Source: Leptolinea sp964446955 (GTDB lineage: Bacteria > Chloroflexota > Anaerolineae > Anaerolineales > Anaerolineaceae). From it: a stretch of DNA of 64,000 nt. The notes beneath the pieces were generated by a model. That model was not told where the DNA came from. It saw nothing but the letters and a program-made list of their open reading frames with translations, and did no database searches. Positions 1 to 8,391 of the stretch are shown in pieces (the stretch's first letter is position 1; each line of letters opens with the position of its first letter). The stretch covers positions 186,001 through 250,000 of the forward strand of contig CAYUQJ010000003.1 of the NCBI GenBank assembly GCA_964446955.1, read 5' to 3'. The translations under genes and the position numbers were made by a program.

Positions 1-25
1 ATCATGGTCGGGGCTTTCTGTTATT

Positions 26-604
26 TCAATGTACGGGCAGGTTAATCTCATTGACCGCCCGGAAAATATCGTAGTGTTGTAAGACGATCCTCAAGCCGTT
101 TGCACGGGCGAATTCCTGCAGTTCGCGGCGGATGTCGTCGATGGAAGGGCAACAATTCAAGTCCACGATCAGGATCATGACATAATCACCATCGGATCGG
201 GTTGTGGAAAGATCAATGATATTGATATTGTTGGTGGCGCAAAAAGAGGAGACTGTGGCCACGAAACCTACTCTGTCTGGACCTGTGGCAGTTAACACAT
301 AGGCGTTATCAGGGATCGAGTTTCGAGCGACCGGATCGGAAATTTCCACTTCCTTGACAACCGCGTCAATGGCTGTTTCGCTGCGCGCGTCCACTTCCGC
401 CAGCCGTCGTTCAATATCCCGTTTGGATACTGCATACGGAAATGCTGCCAGCAGGATCATGGTGAAATAGCCGCACAGTACGCTCTGGCGGATGTCGGCG
501 ATGTTGCCGTTCAGTCCGCTGATGGCTTGCGAGATATCATGGATAATTCCCACCCGGTCGCGTGACATGATGGAGATAACGTATTGTTGCTGATCTGGTT
601 TCAT
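26..604 (-). CDS. ACT-domain regulatory protein (GcvR-like)
   Basis: A protein of about 192 residues with two ACT-type domains in tandem. The first starts at the N-terminus (YVISIMSRDRVGIIHDIS) and the second near residue 100 (AYVLTATGPDRVGFVATVS). ACT pairs of this kind bind amino acids and are typical of GcvR-like glycine-cleavage regulators. The ATG at 604 is chosen because AGGAA lies 7-8 nt upstream on the minus strand; an in-frame extension to 661 has no ribosome site. The gene lies downstream of glycine C-acetyltransferase and is separated from it by a terminator, so a link to glycine/threonine metabolism is suggestive only. There is no DNA-binding domain, so action would be through a protein partner or ligand sensing. 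Confidence 0.75.
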   Translation of the reverse strand: MKPDQQQYVISIMSRDRVGIIHDISQAISGLNGNIADIRQSVLCGYFTMILLAAFPYAVSKRDIERRLAEVDARSETAIDAVVKEVEISDPVARNSIPDNAYVLTATGPDRVGFVATVSSFCATNNINIIDLSTTRSDGDYVMILIVDLNCCPSIDDIRRELQEFARANGLRIVLQHYDIFRAVNEINLPVH

Positions 605-678
605 GAATAATTCCTGATTACGAGAATAATAAGATTTGATTATAAAGGTGAACCCTGTCATTAAGGTAAAAAAAAAAG

Positions 679-698
679 AGGCTGTCGATAGACAGCCT
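679..698 (-). terminator. Rho-independent terminator after kbl
   Basis: An 8-bp perfect stem (AGGCTGTC/GACAGCCT) with a GATA loop is followed on the minus strand by a run of T (the A tract at 668-677 of the + strand). It sits between kbl and the ACT-domain gene and should end kbl transcription. Confidence 0.85.
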
Positions 699-737
699 TG
701 GATAAATAGGTATATCTTTGTAAGGAAGCTGGATGGA

Positions 738-1922
738 TTATTGGATTACGCCCAAATCTTTGCCAACTTTCTTGAATATCGCAAGTCCCTGATCCAGGTC
801 GTCGCGGCTGTGGGCGGCAGAGATCATCACACGGATTCGCGCTTTGCCCTTCGGTACAGTGGGAAATCCCAGTGCCATGGCAAAAACACCGTTATCAAAC
901 AGCGATCGGCTGAATTGTTGCGCCAGCGGCGCTTCGCCCAACATGACAGGAGTAATCGGTGTTGTGCTCACACCGGTATCAAATCCCAGCGTTTTCATTT
1001 CGGCTTTGAAATAGCGCGCATTCTCCCAAAGGCGGTCCACCAGTTCGGTTGACTCTTCCAGCACATCTAATGCGGCAATACACGCGGCAGCATCCGGTGG
1101 TGTGACGGCGGATGAGAACAGGAAAGGACGACCGCGCTGCCTCAGCCAATCGATGATCACCGGCTTGCCGGCAACGACACCCCCCATTACTCCAAATGCC
1201 TTGGACATGGTTCCGATTTCGATATCCACTTTCCCATGCAGGTGAAAGTGATCCACAATGCCACGGCCGCCGGTTCCCAAAACACCTTCTCCATGAGCGT
1301 CATCCACCATCAACAGGATATCGTACGATTCAGCGATCTCATAGATCTTATCCAGTGGCGCGATATCCCCATCCATGCTGAACACGCCATCGGTCACGAT
1401 CAGAGCCCGGCGGTAGGTGCCTTCCGCTTCCTTGATAACCTGTTCAAGGGAGGAAGGATCGGCATGCGCAAAACGCACGATCTTTGCTCCGGAGAGGCGG
1501 GCACCATCGATGATACTGGCATGATTCAGTTCATCAGAAAAGATCACATCCTCTTTGCCAACCAGTGCCGGGATGGTGGCCAGATTGGCGCAAAAACCGG
1601 ATTGGAAGGTGATGGCAGCATCCACTTTTTTAAAGGCGGCCATGCGCTTTTCCAATTCGAGGTGGATATCCATGGTTCCGGCAATGGTGCGCACGGCTGC
1701 GGGACCTATGCCAAACCGGTCTATGGCTTCCTTAGCCGCCTTAAGCAGGCGCGGATGGTTGGCAAAACCCAGGTAATTGTTGGAACAAAAATTCAGCGAC
1801 TTTTTTCCATCGACCGTCAACCAGGCCCCCTGTGGGCTGTTGATGGTACGGATCCGATTGAATAGACCGGCTTGTTGCAACGCGTCGATCTCTTCCTGAA
1901 TCCAGTTTAAACGGTTTGCCAT
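738..1922 (-). CDS. kbl: Glycine C-acetyltransferase (2-amino-3-ketobutyrate CoA ligase)
   Basis: A PLP enzyme of the alpha-oxoamine synthase family, 394 residues, the usual length. It converts 2-amino-3-ketobutyrate plus CoA to glycine plus acetyl-CoA, the second step of threonine catabolism via threonine dehydrogenase. Visible motifs are NFCSNNYLG near residue 45, VDDAHGEG near 207 (Asp binding the pyridine nitrogen) and TMSKAFG with the Schiff-base lysine at about 241. Full-length match favours KBL over 8-amino-7-oxononanoate synthase, although these families are close. No threonine dehydrogenase (tdh) gene is adjacent in this window. The ATG at 1922 has an AGGAG-type site upstream. Confidence 0.85.
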   Translation of the reverse strand: MANRLNWIQEEIDALQQAGLFNRIRTINSPQGAWLTVDGKKSLNFCSNNYLGFANHPRLLKAAKEAIDRFGIGPAAVRTIAGTMDIHLELEKRMAAFKKVDAAITFQSGFCANLATIPALVGKEDVIFSDELNHASIIDGARLSGAKIVRFAHADPSSLEQVIKEAEGTYRRALIVTDGVFSMDGDIAPLDKIYEIAESYDILLMVDDAHGEGVLGTGGRGIVDHFHLHGKVDIEIGTMSKAFGVMGGVVAGKPVIIDWLRQRGRPFLFSSAVTPPDAAACIAALDVLEESTELVDRLWENARYFKAEMKTLGFDTGVSTTPITPVMLGEAPLAQQFSRSLFDNGVFAMALGFPTVPKGKARIRVMISAAHSRDDLDQGLAIFKKVGKDLGVIQ

Positions 1923-1991
1923 GTTGACTCCTTGTGCGTAGCAATAAGTTTGAAAAAACTATTTAGTCAATGGTCTTTCCGGCGACAGAAA

Positions 1992-3671
1992 TTAGAACAT
2001 TGCCGGTTTTCGGCCTTTTAGAAATACCAGGGTTCCAAATGGGATCAATAAAGCGGAACCGCAAAAGGGAAGAAAACCGCGTTTTTGATCTCCTGATTGG
2101 ATGGCTGAATCTTCCGATTGTCCCTGGTCTGATGATCCGTTTTTGGCAGCGGCTGCCGGTTGGGCTTCGGATGGCGGAACAGCCGATTGACTATCTGAGA
2201 ATGTTCGGATGTCGTCAATGTGGATCACGCCGCGGTTGACCGTGTCTTCAGCCGGAAAACCAAAGGCCAATCCGGTGATCTGATCCGGGTGATTGAATGG
2301 TGACCCACCGTCGGCCTCCCATTCCACGCGTTTGAGGTCTGACCAACGAGTCTGTACAGTCACCCATTTGCCCCCGGCGGACGTGAAGGGGATATCGCGT
2401 GCGTATGTGGCCTGTTCACCATTGATATCCGTAAACACATCGAAATGAAGCACATTACCCGGTTGATCAACCTGCAGCATGAACTGGATTCCATCTGCCG
2501 AGCTGAGATTGGCCGGGGAAGAGAAGAAGGAAGAGCAGGTTGCCCAGCTTTCAGGTGCCACATTGAATGTGATCTGCATGCTTCGGGTTCCGCCTGCGGC
2601 AATGCCGGGGACCGGTTGGCAATCCAGAGCGGTGCCCTGAACAGCTTCATCCACATTGGCATCCCAGTCTGGCTGGTCTGATTCAAAATCGAACAGCATT
2701 CCTTCCGCTATTGCCATGGCAGGGGCGGCTGGTTCGACTTCTTCCTGAGCCTGTTCAACGGCAGGGGCAGGTTCAGCCGGCGCAACTTCTGCCTGTGTCG
2801 GACCGGAGGCCTGCCAACGGTTGTAGAAAATGTTCAACATCGGAATAAAATCTACCGTGGCTTTCTGGTTTCCTGCCTGATTGGGATGATCATCCTCTGA
2901 TGGATAATAGGATGTATTGCGGTCATTGACAATTCGATGCTCGATCCGATCATTCACATAGCTATGATGATTATCCGGGCCAGTGAGTATGTTATAGAAA
3001 TCAAAGACCGCGACGTTGGGTTGCGTATAGTTGTTTTCCTTCAACCAATCATTGACCAGCCAATTGTTAAACGCTCTCGCGTTGGCCGCATGAGTGCTAT
3101 CAGAGAGCGGGGGGGCTGTGATCACCACGAAGAGTTTATCAGGACGGGTTTTGAAATATTGCAGGATCTCGTTGTAGACATATTTGGCGTTTCCCACATT
3201 GAGGTCCGAGCCGGGAGTTGGTGGATCATTCGGGTTGCCGTCCAGCGCAGAATTCGGGAAACAGGACTTGAACATGACGATCTGGTTTTCGCCACCAGGG
3301 TCTGCCAGAGTGCGTTCAAATGGGGAATGAACTTCATTCTCGGTATAAACCGCCTGCATGATGGTAGCGGTCTGGTCGCTGCGGAACCATTCAAGCCAGT
3401 TGGGGATGTCCGTCCGGTCACCAATTCCACCCGGCCCCCACCCATAATTTGTATCGCTGGGGTAATAGTTGTATTGTTGCAACGTACGGGCTAATCCGCC
3501 ATTGTTGTCATTGAGCCAATTTTCACCCGTAGAGTGGTGAATAAAAATGAGCCTGACTGGAGATGTTGGAGGGGCGGGGTTTAGCTCCTGTGTTACAGGT
3601 TCGGGTATGACCGCGCCTGTCGTGGTAATAAGTATGACCAATCCCAGGAAAAAGACCATCAAACGTTTCAT
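1992..3671 (-). CDS. Secreted SGNH-hydrolase-like protein with CBM11/CIA30-like domain
   Basis: About 559 residues. The ATG at 3671 is preferred because AAGGAAGG lies just upstream and the product then begins with a signal peptide (MKRLMVFFLGLVIL). After a short linker there is an SGNH-like domain (residues about 40-300): an N-terminal block with IHHSTG, an FKSCFPNS block, and a terminal DDHPNQAGN block whose Asp/His resemble the SGNH catalytic pair. A Pro/Ala/Glu-rich linker leads to a beta-sandwich domain (about 340-520) that looks like CBM11/CIA30 (FDFESDQPDW, HIDDIRTF). The C-terminus has a PFCGSALL motif, a hydrophobic stretch and basic residues, as in a surface-anchoring tail. Substrate unknown; polysaccharide or esterified glycan is an inference. 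Confidence 0.65.
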   Translation of the reverse strand: MKRLMVFFLGLVILITTTGAVIPEPVTQELNPAPPTSPVRLIFIHHSTGENWLNDNNGGLARTLQQYNYYPSDTNYGWGPGGIGDRTDIPNWLEWFRSDQTATIMQAVYTENEVHSPFERTLADPGGENQIVMFKSCFPNSALDGNPNDPPTPGSDLNVGNAKYVYNEILQYFKTRPDKLFVVITAPPLSDSTHAANARAFNNWLVNDWLKENNYTQPNVAVFDFYNILTGPDNHHSYVNDRIEHRIVNDRNTSYYPSEDDHPNQAGNQKATVDFIPMLNIFYNRWQASGPTQAEVAPAEPAPAVEQAQEEVEPAAPAMAIAEGMLFDFESDQPDWDANVDEAVQGTALDCQPVPGIAAGGTRSMQITFNVAPESWATCSSFFSSPANLSSADGIQFMLQVDQPGNVLHFDVFTDINGEQATYARDIPFTSAGGKWVTVQTRWSDLKRVEWEADGGSPFNHPDQITGLAFGFPAEDTVNRGVIHIDDIRTFSDSQSAVPPSEAQPAAAAKNGSSDQGQSEDSAIQSGDQKRGFLPFCGSALLIPFGTLVFLKGRKPAMF

Positions 3672-3775
3672 TTGCCATTCCTTCCTTTTTCGCATAATGC
3701 AGAAATCCGGGATGCAAACAGACACTGTCACGCATTGATTATACAAATCATGTAACTCTATATACAAATGAAAAA

Positions 3776-3796
3776 AGGCCGGGAATTCTCCGGCCT
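3776..3796 (-). terminator. Terminator after the DUF4097/DUF6249 operon
   Basis: The stem AGGCCGG/CCGGCCT with a 7-nt loop is followed on the minus strand by six or more T. It lies directly downstream of the DUF6249-like gene and upstream of the SGNH-like gene, marking the end of the ECF-controlled minus-strand operon. Confidence 0.85.
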
Positions 3797-3820
3797 AATT
3801 CTGATTACTGTTACGCTCGT

Positions 3821-4273
3821 TCACGACTTCAGATTATTTTCCTCAATTGTTCCCTGACTGAGAGTTGTATCCACCACATCTTCCATGTTGGCATCCTGCG
3901 GGATTCTCCCGCTTTCTTCCTCACCGGAAAGAACATAAACCAGTATCAGACCGATCCCGACAAAAAGCGGTAAGAAACCAGCGATCATCCAGGGACCCAG
4001 CCCAAACGGGTACTGGGTGCCTGTGCCGGATAATCCCAATGGATAGAGCCCCAGACATAATGCCATTCCGACAGCGGCAACCATTACTCCCCAGATCAAA
4101 ACATTTTTTCGTTTCTGTTTTGTGGCGGGTGGTCGGGCGAAGCCTTTTTCTGCCAGGGCCAGGTTTTCTTTAAAGTTGATATACCGCATCAATACGATAA
4201 AGCCAAAGAAGAGAAGAAGTGTAAGAATCGCTCCAGCGCAAATAATGGCAAAAGACCAGGATGAGGTAACCAT
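3821..4273 (-). CDS. Small membrane protein, DUF6249-like
   Basis: About 150 residues with three hydrophobic segments: residues about 7-30, about 60-82 and about 93-115. A basic cytoplasmic loop lies between the first two, and the tail is acidic and soluble. The arrangement resembles DUF6249, a family seen next to ECF sigma factors. The ATG at 4273 lies one base after the stop of the upstream DUF4097 gene, and its Shine-Dalgarno (GAAGGAG) is inside the last codons of that gene, so translation is likely coupled. Role unknown; co-expression with a DUF4097 protein under an ECF promoter suggests an envelope function. Confidence 0.6.
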   Translation of the reverse strand: MVTSSWSFAIICAGAILTLLLFFGFIVLMRYINFKENLALAEKGFARPPATKQKRKNVLIWGVMVAAVGMALCLGLYPLGLSGTGTQYPFGLGPWMIAGFLPLFVGIGLILVYVLSGEEESGRIPQDANMEDVVDTTLSQGTIEENNLKS

Positions 4274-4274
4274 G

Positions 4275-5594
4275 TCAAGACTCCTTCTCGTGAATTGCAT
4301 TCAGGGTGATTGTCCCATTGGATGTGTTGAGGTTCACGACAGCTCCTCCGCCGTTTATTGTTCCCGTGAGGTGGTTATCCTGCACTTTTCCTGTTGTAGT
4401 GATATCAAATTCATTATTGATGTCTCCAAACGCGGTCTGGGCATCAAGATTGATGGTTGAATCGGGCGGTAAACCAAGGGATATATCACCAAATTTGGCT
4501 GTTAGATGGTGTGGTCCGGCTCCCAGGCTTCCCTTATAGTTTATATCTCCATTCTGTGTTTCCAGAACCAGGTCACAGAGTTGACCGTTTAATATTTCAA
4601 TGTCTCCAAAATCCGTATTGATTACTAACGGACCGCTGGCTGTATCCACGCGGATCGTTCCATTTTTGTTTTGGAGATCATACGATCTGGCTACGGCTTT
4701 ATCCAGGTTAATATCCCCGAAATCAGTTTGAATAGTTAACGAACCTCCTATGGCTGTTGAACTTATCTTCACATCACCATTGCGTGAAAATGCTTCAAAA
4801 GTGCCGGTCCGGCCTTCAATGAAGGATATTGAGCCGAAATCACTGGCTAAAGTTACCGGACCTGATGATTTGACATTGCTGAGTGTGATCGTTCCGTTTT
4901 TGGATTGGATGTCAACCTGGTTGCCGTTGCTTTCCAAAAGTTGCATGTCACCGAAATCAGAGCCTAACGCAATGGGAAATCCATCGCTTTTTATTTGCAC
5001 GGCAGTAACTTCCCCGTTCCGGCTTGTTGCATTTAATTCACCATTTTCGAGATCAGATACATGAATGTCGCCGAAGTCTGAATGAAGGATGGCTTCCGCT
5101 TCCAGATGGTCCAGGTTAATGTCACCATTTTTTAACGTTGTGTTGATAGCCGTATCAATGGGAATGGAGATAATGAGATCTACATTGATGGCAATACCAA
5201 CAGTGCTTTCTGCGGGAATGACATTGACGGTGACAAGTTTTTCCTCCCGGCTTATCTCAACCCTGGTTTTTTCAAGATATTCTCTTGCTTTGTCAGGGTT
5301 CATTCCCCAGGCCCGCTTGATGATATCTATGGTGATCTGATCTCCGGAGTAACCCGTCATTTTTACATTTCCAAACGGATTTTCTATAATGAGTCGAGCC
5401 GGAGATACGACTGGGATGGTCTCATGCTCTTCGATCGTCGCGACTGCGGTTGAAAGATTAGATTGATTTTCCAGTGAGATAAAAAACGGTACATATCCGG
5501 AACGAAGGAAAGCCAGACCGGATATGATCATCAAAACACAAAGGCTTGCCATGACAAGGATCAGCACGCCTGCCACTATCTTTTTTTGCTGCAT
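4275..5594 (-). CDS. DUF4097 beta-strand repeat surface protein
   Basis: A 439-residue protein with one N-terminal membrane anchor (residues about 7-30) and a long extracytoplasmic part. That part is a ladder of short repeats alternating between SDFGDI-type and RNGD/KNGT-type turns, for example SDFGDIHV, SRNGEV, SDFGDMQL and TDFGDINL. This is the pattern of DUF4097/DUF4098 right-handed beta-helix proteins (putative adhesin). The start has a strong AGGAGG site. It is the first gene of the minus-strand half of the ECF regulon and is preceded by a promoter identical in form to that of the sigma gene. Function in the family is poorly known; an envelope-stress or surface structural role is inference. 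Confidence 0.75.
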   Translation of the reverse strand: MQQKKIVAGVLILVMASLCVLMIISGLAFLRSGYVPFFISLENQSNLSTAVATIEEHETIPVVSPARLIIENPFGNVKMTGYSGDQITIDIIKRAWGMNPDKAREYLEKTRVEISREEKLVTVNVIPAESTVGIAINVDLIISIPIDTAINTTLKNGDINLDHLEAEAILHSDFGDIHVSDLENGELNATSRNGEVTAVQIKSDGFPIALGSDFGDMQLLESNGNQVDIQSKNGTITLSNVKSSGPVTLASDFGSISFIEGRTGTFEAFSRNGDVKISSTAIGGSLTIQTDFGDINLDKAVARSYDLQNKNGTIRVDTASGPLVINTDFGDIEILNGQLCDLVLETQNGDINYKGSLGAGPHHLTAKFGDISLGLPPDSTINLDAQTAFGDINNEFDITTTGKVQDNHLTGTINGGGAVVNLNTSNGTITLNAIHEKES

Positions 5595-5627
5595 TAACTC
5601 CTCCTGTGAATTACTTTTCTTGTGAAG

Positions 5628-5657
5628 TTAGACAGGAGATATGTTGAAAAAGTTTCA
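5628..5657 (-). promoter_or_regulatory. ECF-type promoter for the DUF4097 operon
   Basis: Read on the minus strand, TGAAAC (5657-5652, followed by five T) is 18 nt from GTCTAA (5633-5628). The same elements with exactly the same spacing precede the sigma gene on the other strand. The predicted transcript start near 5620 gives a leader of about 26 nt carrying the AGGAGG site. The AAC core of the -35 element is typical for ECF sigma factors. Confidence 0.75.
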
Positions 5658-5736
5658 CTTATTCATAAATGACAATCTATCTTGGAAGTATTGTTCATTC
5701 AATATTTGTAAGAGAAAGAAATTGTCCCAGGTGATA

Positions 5737-5766
5737 TGAAACTTTTTTTTGCAATCCATGGTCTAA
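5737..5766 (+). promoter_or_regulatory. ECF-type autoregulatory promoter of the sigma gene
   Basis: TGAAAC (5737-5742, followed by eight T), an 18-nt spacer, then GTCTAA (5761-5766). It matches the divergent promoter at 5657-5628 base for base in both hexamers and in spacing. The predicted start near 5773 would leave only about 10 nt of leader, so the ribosome site AGGAG (5773-5777) would be almost at the 5' end. Confidence 0.75.
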
Positions 5767-5782
5767 TGCTACAGGAGAAGCA

Positions 5783-6358
5783 GTGTCAATGCAGCCAGAT
5801 GAAAGTCAATTGATCCTGAAGGCAAAACATGGTGATACCCGGGCATTCGGAGAATTGGTAATGACATACCAGGTTTTTGTTTATAACCTGGCATTTCGTG
5901 CCCTTGGTGATGTGAATGAAGCCCAGGACGCAGCTCAGGAGGCCTTTATTCGGGCATGGCAGGCGATCCCCGGATTTCGGGGCGAATCAAGATTTCGCAC
6001 CTGGTTGTACCGGATCGTTATCAACCTGTGTTACAACCGGCATCCCGGTTTACGGCGGGAAACAACCCAGATTCCGCTTGAGATGGATGACGACCTGCAC
6101 TCGACAGGTGAGCCTGGGCCGGAAAGACTGGCGGAGGCATCTGAGCGGAGGGCGCTTTTGCAAGAGGCCATTGATCAATTGCCATCAAGTTATCGGCTTC
6201 TGGTTCTGTTACGGTATCAACAGGATATGGCTTATGAGGAAATTTCGGCTGTGATGAACCTTCCTCTGGGGACGGTAAAGACGGGTCTTTTCCGGGCAAA
6301 AGCCCGTTTACGAGAGGTGTTGATCAATCGGGGTGAGGTGGTAGAATGGGCGAGATGA
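5783..6358 (+). CDS. ECF RNA polymerase sigma factor
   Basis: 191 residues. Region 2 (about 20-90) has the motifs FGELVMTYQ, AQDAAQEAFIRAW and FRTWLYRIVINLCYN. Region 4 (about 125-180) has LPSSYRLLVLLRYQQDMAYEEI and LPLGTVKTGLFRAKARLRE (helix-turn-helix). The GTG start at 5783 is 5 nt from AGGAG; an ATG six bases later is possible. It overlaps the next gene by 13 nt. It probably reads its own promoter and that of the divergent DUF4097 operon, since both carry the same -35/-10 pair. The closest broad group is the RpoE-like ECF family; the inducing signal cannot be read from the sequence. Confidence 0.9.
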   Translation: MSMQPDESQLILKAKHGDTRAFGELVMTYQVFVYNLAFRALGDVNEAQDAAQEAFIRAWQAIPGFRGESRFRTWLYRIVINLCYNRHPGLRRETTQIPLEMDDDLHSTGEPGPERLAEASERRALLQEAIDQLPSSYRLLVLLRYQQDMAYEEISAVMNLPLGTVKTGLFRAKARLREVLINRGEVVEWAR

Positions 6359-6726
6359 ATGATGATCTGATTCGTGATTTTGATCAAGAAATCGAATCCG
6401 CATTCCGTGAGGCAGTTCTGGCGGATCCGCCCCGGGGGATGTATGGTCATGTTATGGGACGAATCAACAGCATAAACGCCGCACCGGCTTTTCGCATAAG
6501 CTGGATGGATCTGGCAGTCAGCTTGGCAGGAAGTATTTTGGTCTCTCTATTTCTTGCTTTTATTCTGTTCATGCCCGCTCCACTCCAGGCTGAAATGCTA
6601 TGGTTCGTAGAATGGATAGGATACCTGGTGCGGTCTTCCATGATTTGGATTGTGACCTGTATGACATCAGCTGCTGTGCTGGCTGCCGGATATATGATGA
6701 CGAAAAACATACGCGCGTCCGGTTAG
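6346..6726 (+). CDS. Small membrane protein, candidate anti-sigma factor
   Basis: 126 residues: a soluble N-terminal part of about 45 residues, then two hydrophobic segments (about 46-67 and about 84-110) and a short tail. The start overlaps the end of the sigma gene by 13 nt, which implies translational coupling and a fixed ratio with the sigma factor. Membrane proteins in this position usually are anti-sigma factors. However, the N-terminal part is short and lacks the His-x3-Cys-x2-Cys pattern of zinc anti-sigma domains, so it would be an unusual one. No family is recognised with confidence. Confidence 0.65.
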   Translation: MGEMNDDLIRDFDQEIESAFREAVLADPPRGMYGHVMGRINSINAAPAFRISWMDLAVSLAGSILVSLFLAFILFMPAPLQAEMLWFVEWIGYLVRSSMIWIVTCMTSAAVLAAGYMMTKNIRASG

Positions 6727-6734
6727 GGACGCGC
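6713..6734 (+). terminator. Terminator of the sigma operon
   Basis: An 8-bp GC-rich stem (GCGCGTCC/GGACGCGC, 6-nt loop) is followed by ATTTTTTT. The left arm overlaps the last codons of the candidate anti-sigma gene. Confidence 0.88.
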
Positions 6735-6762
6735 ATTTTTTTACTTGATAACGCGGATCGTT

Positions 6763-8373
6763 TTAAAGAATTAGTCCCATTTCCGCCAGAACCTGGCGGA
6801 TCTTATCTTCCGCGCCAGGTTTGATCTCGATTGCTGTGGCGCAGAAGCTTTCACCCAGGAAACGGGCAGCAGAGCTGTCTTTTAATCGACGTAAGACCTG
6901 TGGGTCGCTGACTCGGAGAATGGTTACATCGCTGATGCGAACCTGAGAGCCAGTCTGTTCCCAGGAATGAAGCGCGTTACGTACATTGGGTGGAATGGCC
7001 CCGCGGGAGTATTTGTGGAGCATTCTCTCCAGCATGGATGGGGTTAGTCCCTGCTCCTGCGCGGTAGCCAGGCCTGATGCCGATATACGGTACAGATAAC
7101 CCTTTCCCTGATAATCCACCGGTTGAGCAAATCGGGCGATCTGATATCGTGTGGCCAGATTGAACCGTGGCGGCGCTAGAATCTCTCCGGAGCGGTTAAT
7201 TTGTAATGGGGTCGAGTTATCCTTGGCTTCGATAATCTCCATGTCACCATTTACCGCAGGCCACCAGGGAGACAACCGGAACCGTACAATTCCCGGAGTG
7301 GGGCGGGTCAATTCAACAAGCCCAAGCCAGTACAGCAGACCGGTGATATAGAAGCGCAATAATGCCCCTTCCACACGATCCCAGCTTTCAAATCCTTTGA
7401 GGTATTCTCCGGTGCGGCTTTCGCGAATAAACCATGATTCGTATTCTCCCCCAGACCGTTGAAAATCAGGATCCTTCTGTTTTACAGCATTGACAAACTC
7501 GGCCAGATCCATCCATTCATCACCGGCCAGGGTATTGATCAATTCAATGACATGCTCACGAGTATCTGCCGGATCGTTGGTCCAGGTACCTTCGAATTCA
7601 AGGCCTCGCAGCATACGCAGTTCGTTGAATTCCATCGAACCGCGCCAGGCCTGAATCAGAATATATAAAGCCTGCGGCCGTAATGATTCCAGAAATCTCC
7701 GGATGGCTTCCGGTTGAATGTGATTTTGATCATCGAGACATTTCAGGCAGCGCAGCCAGGCTACCAGTACCGGAGTCGGAACGGCTCCACGGCGTGGTGG
7801 AAGATCTTCCACTGCTTCACCTGACCGTAATGCAGCCAGAACTGTGCAGGCCTGTTCCAGGACGCCGTCGCGATAGAACCAAATGCGGCTCTCCTGCATT
7901 TGAGTCGAGAATGTGGGTACTTCAGATGTTTCTTCTTCTTCGAGATCGGTCAACGCGGCATAGATTTCATCGGGAAGATAGATCGTATCCTCCGGCCTTC
8001 CACCTCCGCCCAGGAAAGCGCGGCCGATCCAACCTCGATACCATAGAATTTCAGCTACAGACACCGGGTTAAGCTCAGGGTGCTCTCTCTCACGGCGTCC
8101 GACACCCATGGTTCGGATCTCTCCGTAGGTTCGTTCAAATATTGTGGAGGAAACACGGCCGCGTTTTTGCATCAGCGCGCGAACAGCGGACTGTGCTTCA
8201 GAGGGAAGTGTGGTTGCCAGTCTTTGCACAGTCTCTGCGTCAGAAACCTTGATCTGCAACGCGGCTACAATGCTTTCCGGATCGTCCGGAAGATCATGAA
8301 TTTCCCATGATTCAGCGACAAATTTAAGGAAGCCGAGATCGGCATCTTGTAGGGTTTGAGTTATATCGGGCAC
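6763..8373 (-). CDS. Helicase-associated (XPB/Ssl2 N-terminal-like) protein
   Basis: 536 residues, no transmembrane segment. The N-terminal two thirds are made of winged-helix-like repeats, and the C-terminal part (about 415-536) matches the PF13625-type domain first seen next to XPB helicases (YRISASGLATAQEQGLT near 430, then a C-terminal beta-alpha repeat). No Walker motifs are present, so it is not itself a helicase. Such stand-alone proteins recur in Anaerolineae and Actinobacteria and their role is not established; DNA binding is inference. The start is GTG at 8373 with AAGG upstream. It lies 18 nt downstream of the lipid kinase gene on the same strand and may share its transcript. Confidence 0.65.
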   Translation of the reverse strand: MPDITQTLQDADLGFLKFVAESWEIHDLPDDPESIVAALQIKVSDAETVQRLATTLPSEAQSAVRALMQKRGRVSSTIFERTYGEIRTMGVGRREREHPELNPVSVAEILWYRGWIGRAFLGGGGRPEDTIYLPDEIYAALTDLEEEETSEVPTFSTQMQESRIWFYRDGVLEQACTVLAALRSGEAVEDLPPRRGAVPTPVLVAWLRCLKCLDDQNHIQPEAIRRFLESLRPQALYILIQAWRGSMEFNELRMLRGLEFEGTWTNDPADTREHVIELINTLAGDEWMDLAEFVNAVKQKDPDFQRSGGEYESWFIRESRTGEYLKGFESWDRVEGALLRFYITGLLYWLGLVELTRPTPGIVRFRLSPWWPAVNGDMEIIEAKDNSTPLQINRSGEILAPPRFNLATRYQIARFAQPVDYQGKGYLYRISASGLATAQEQGLTPSMLERMLHKYSRGAIPPNVRNALHSWEQTGSQVRISDVTILRVSDPQVLRRLKDSSAARFLGESFCATAIEIKPGAEDKIRQVLAEMGLIL

Positions 8374-8391
8374 GGTACCTTTTTTTGTGTT

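Noticed and set aside
636..1865. Long + strand frames (138, 61 and 209 codons) opposite the kbl gene
   Set aside because: They lie antisense to a clear PLP-enzyme gene, have no ribosome sites and no family motifs.
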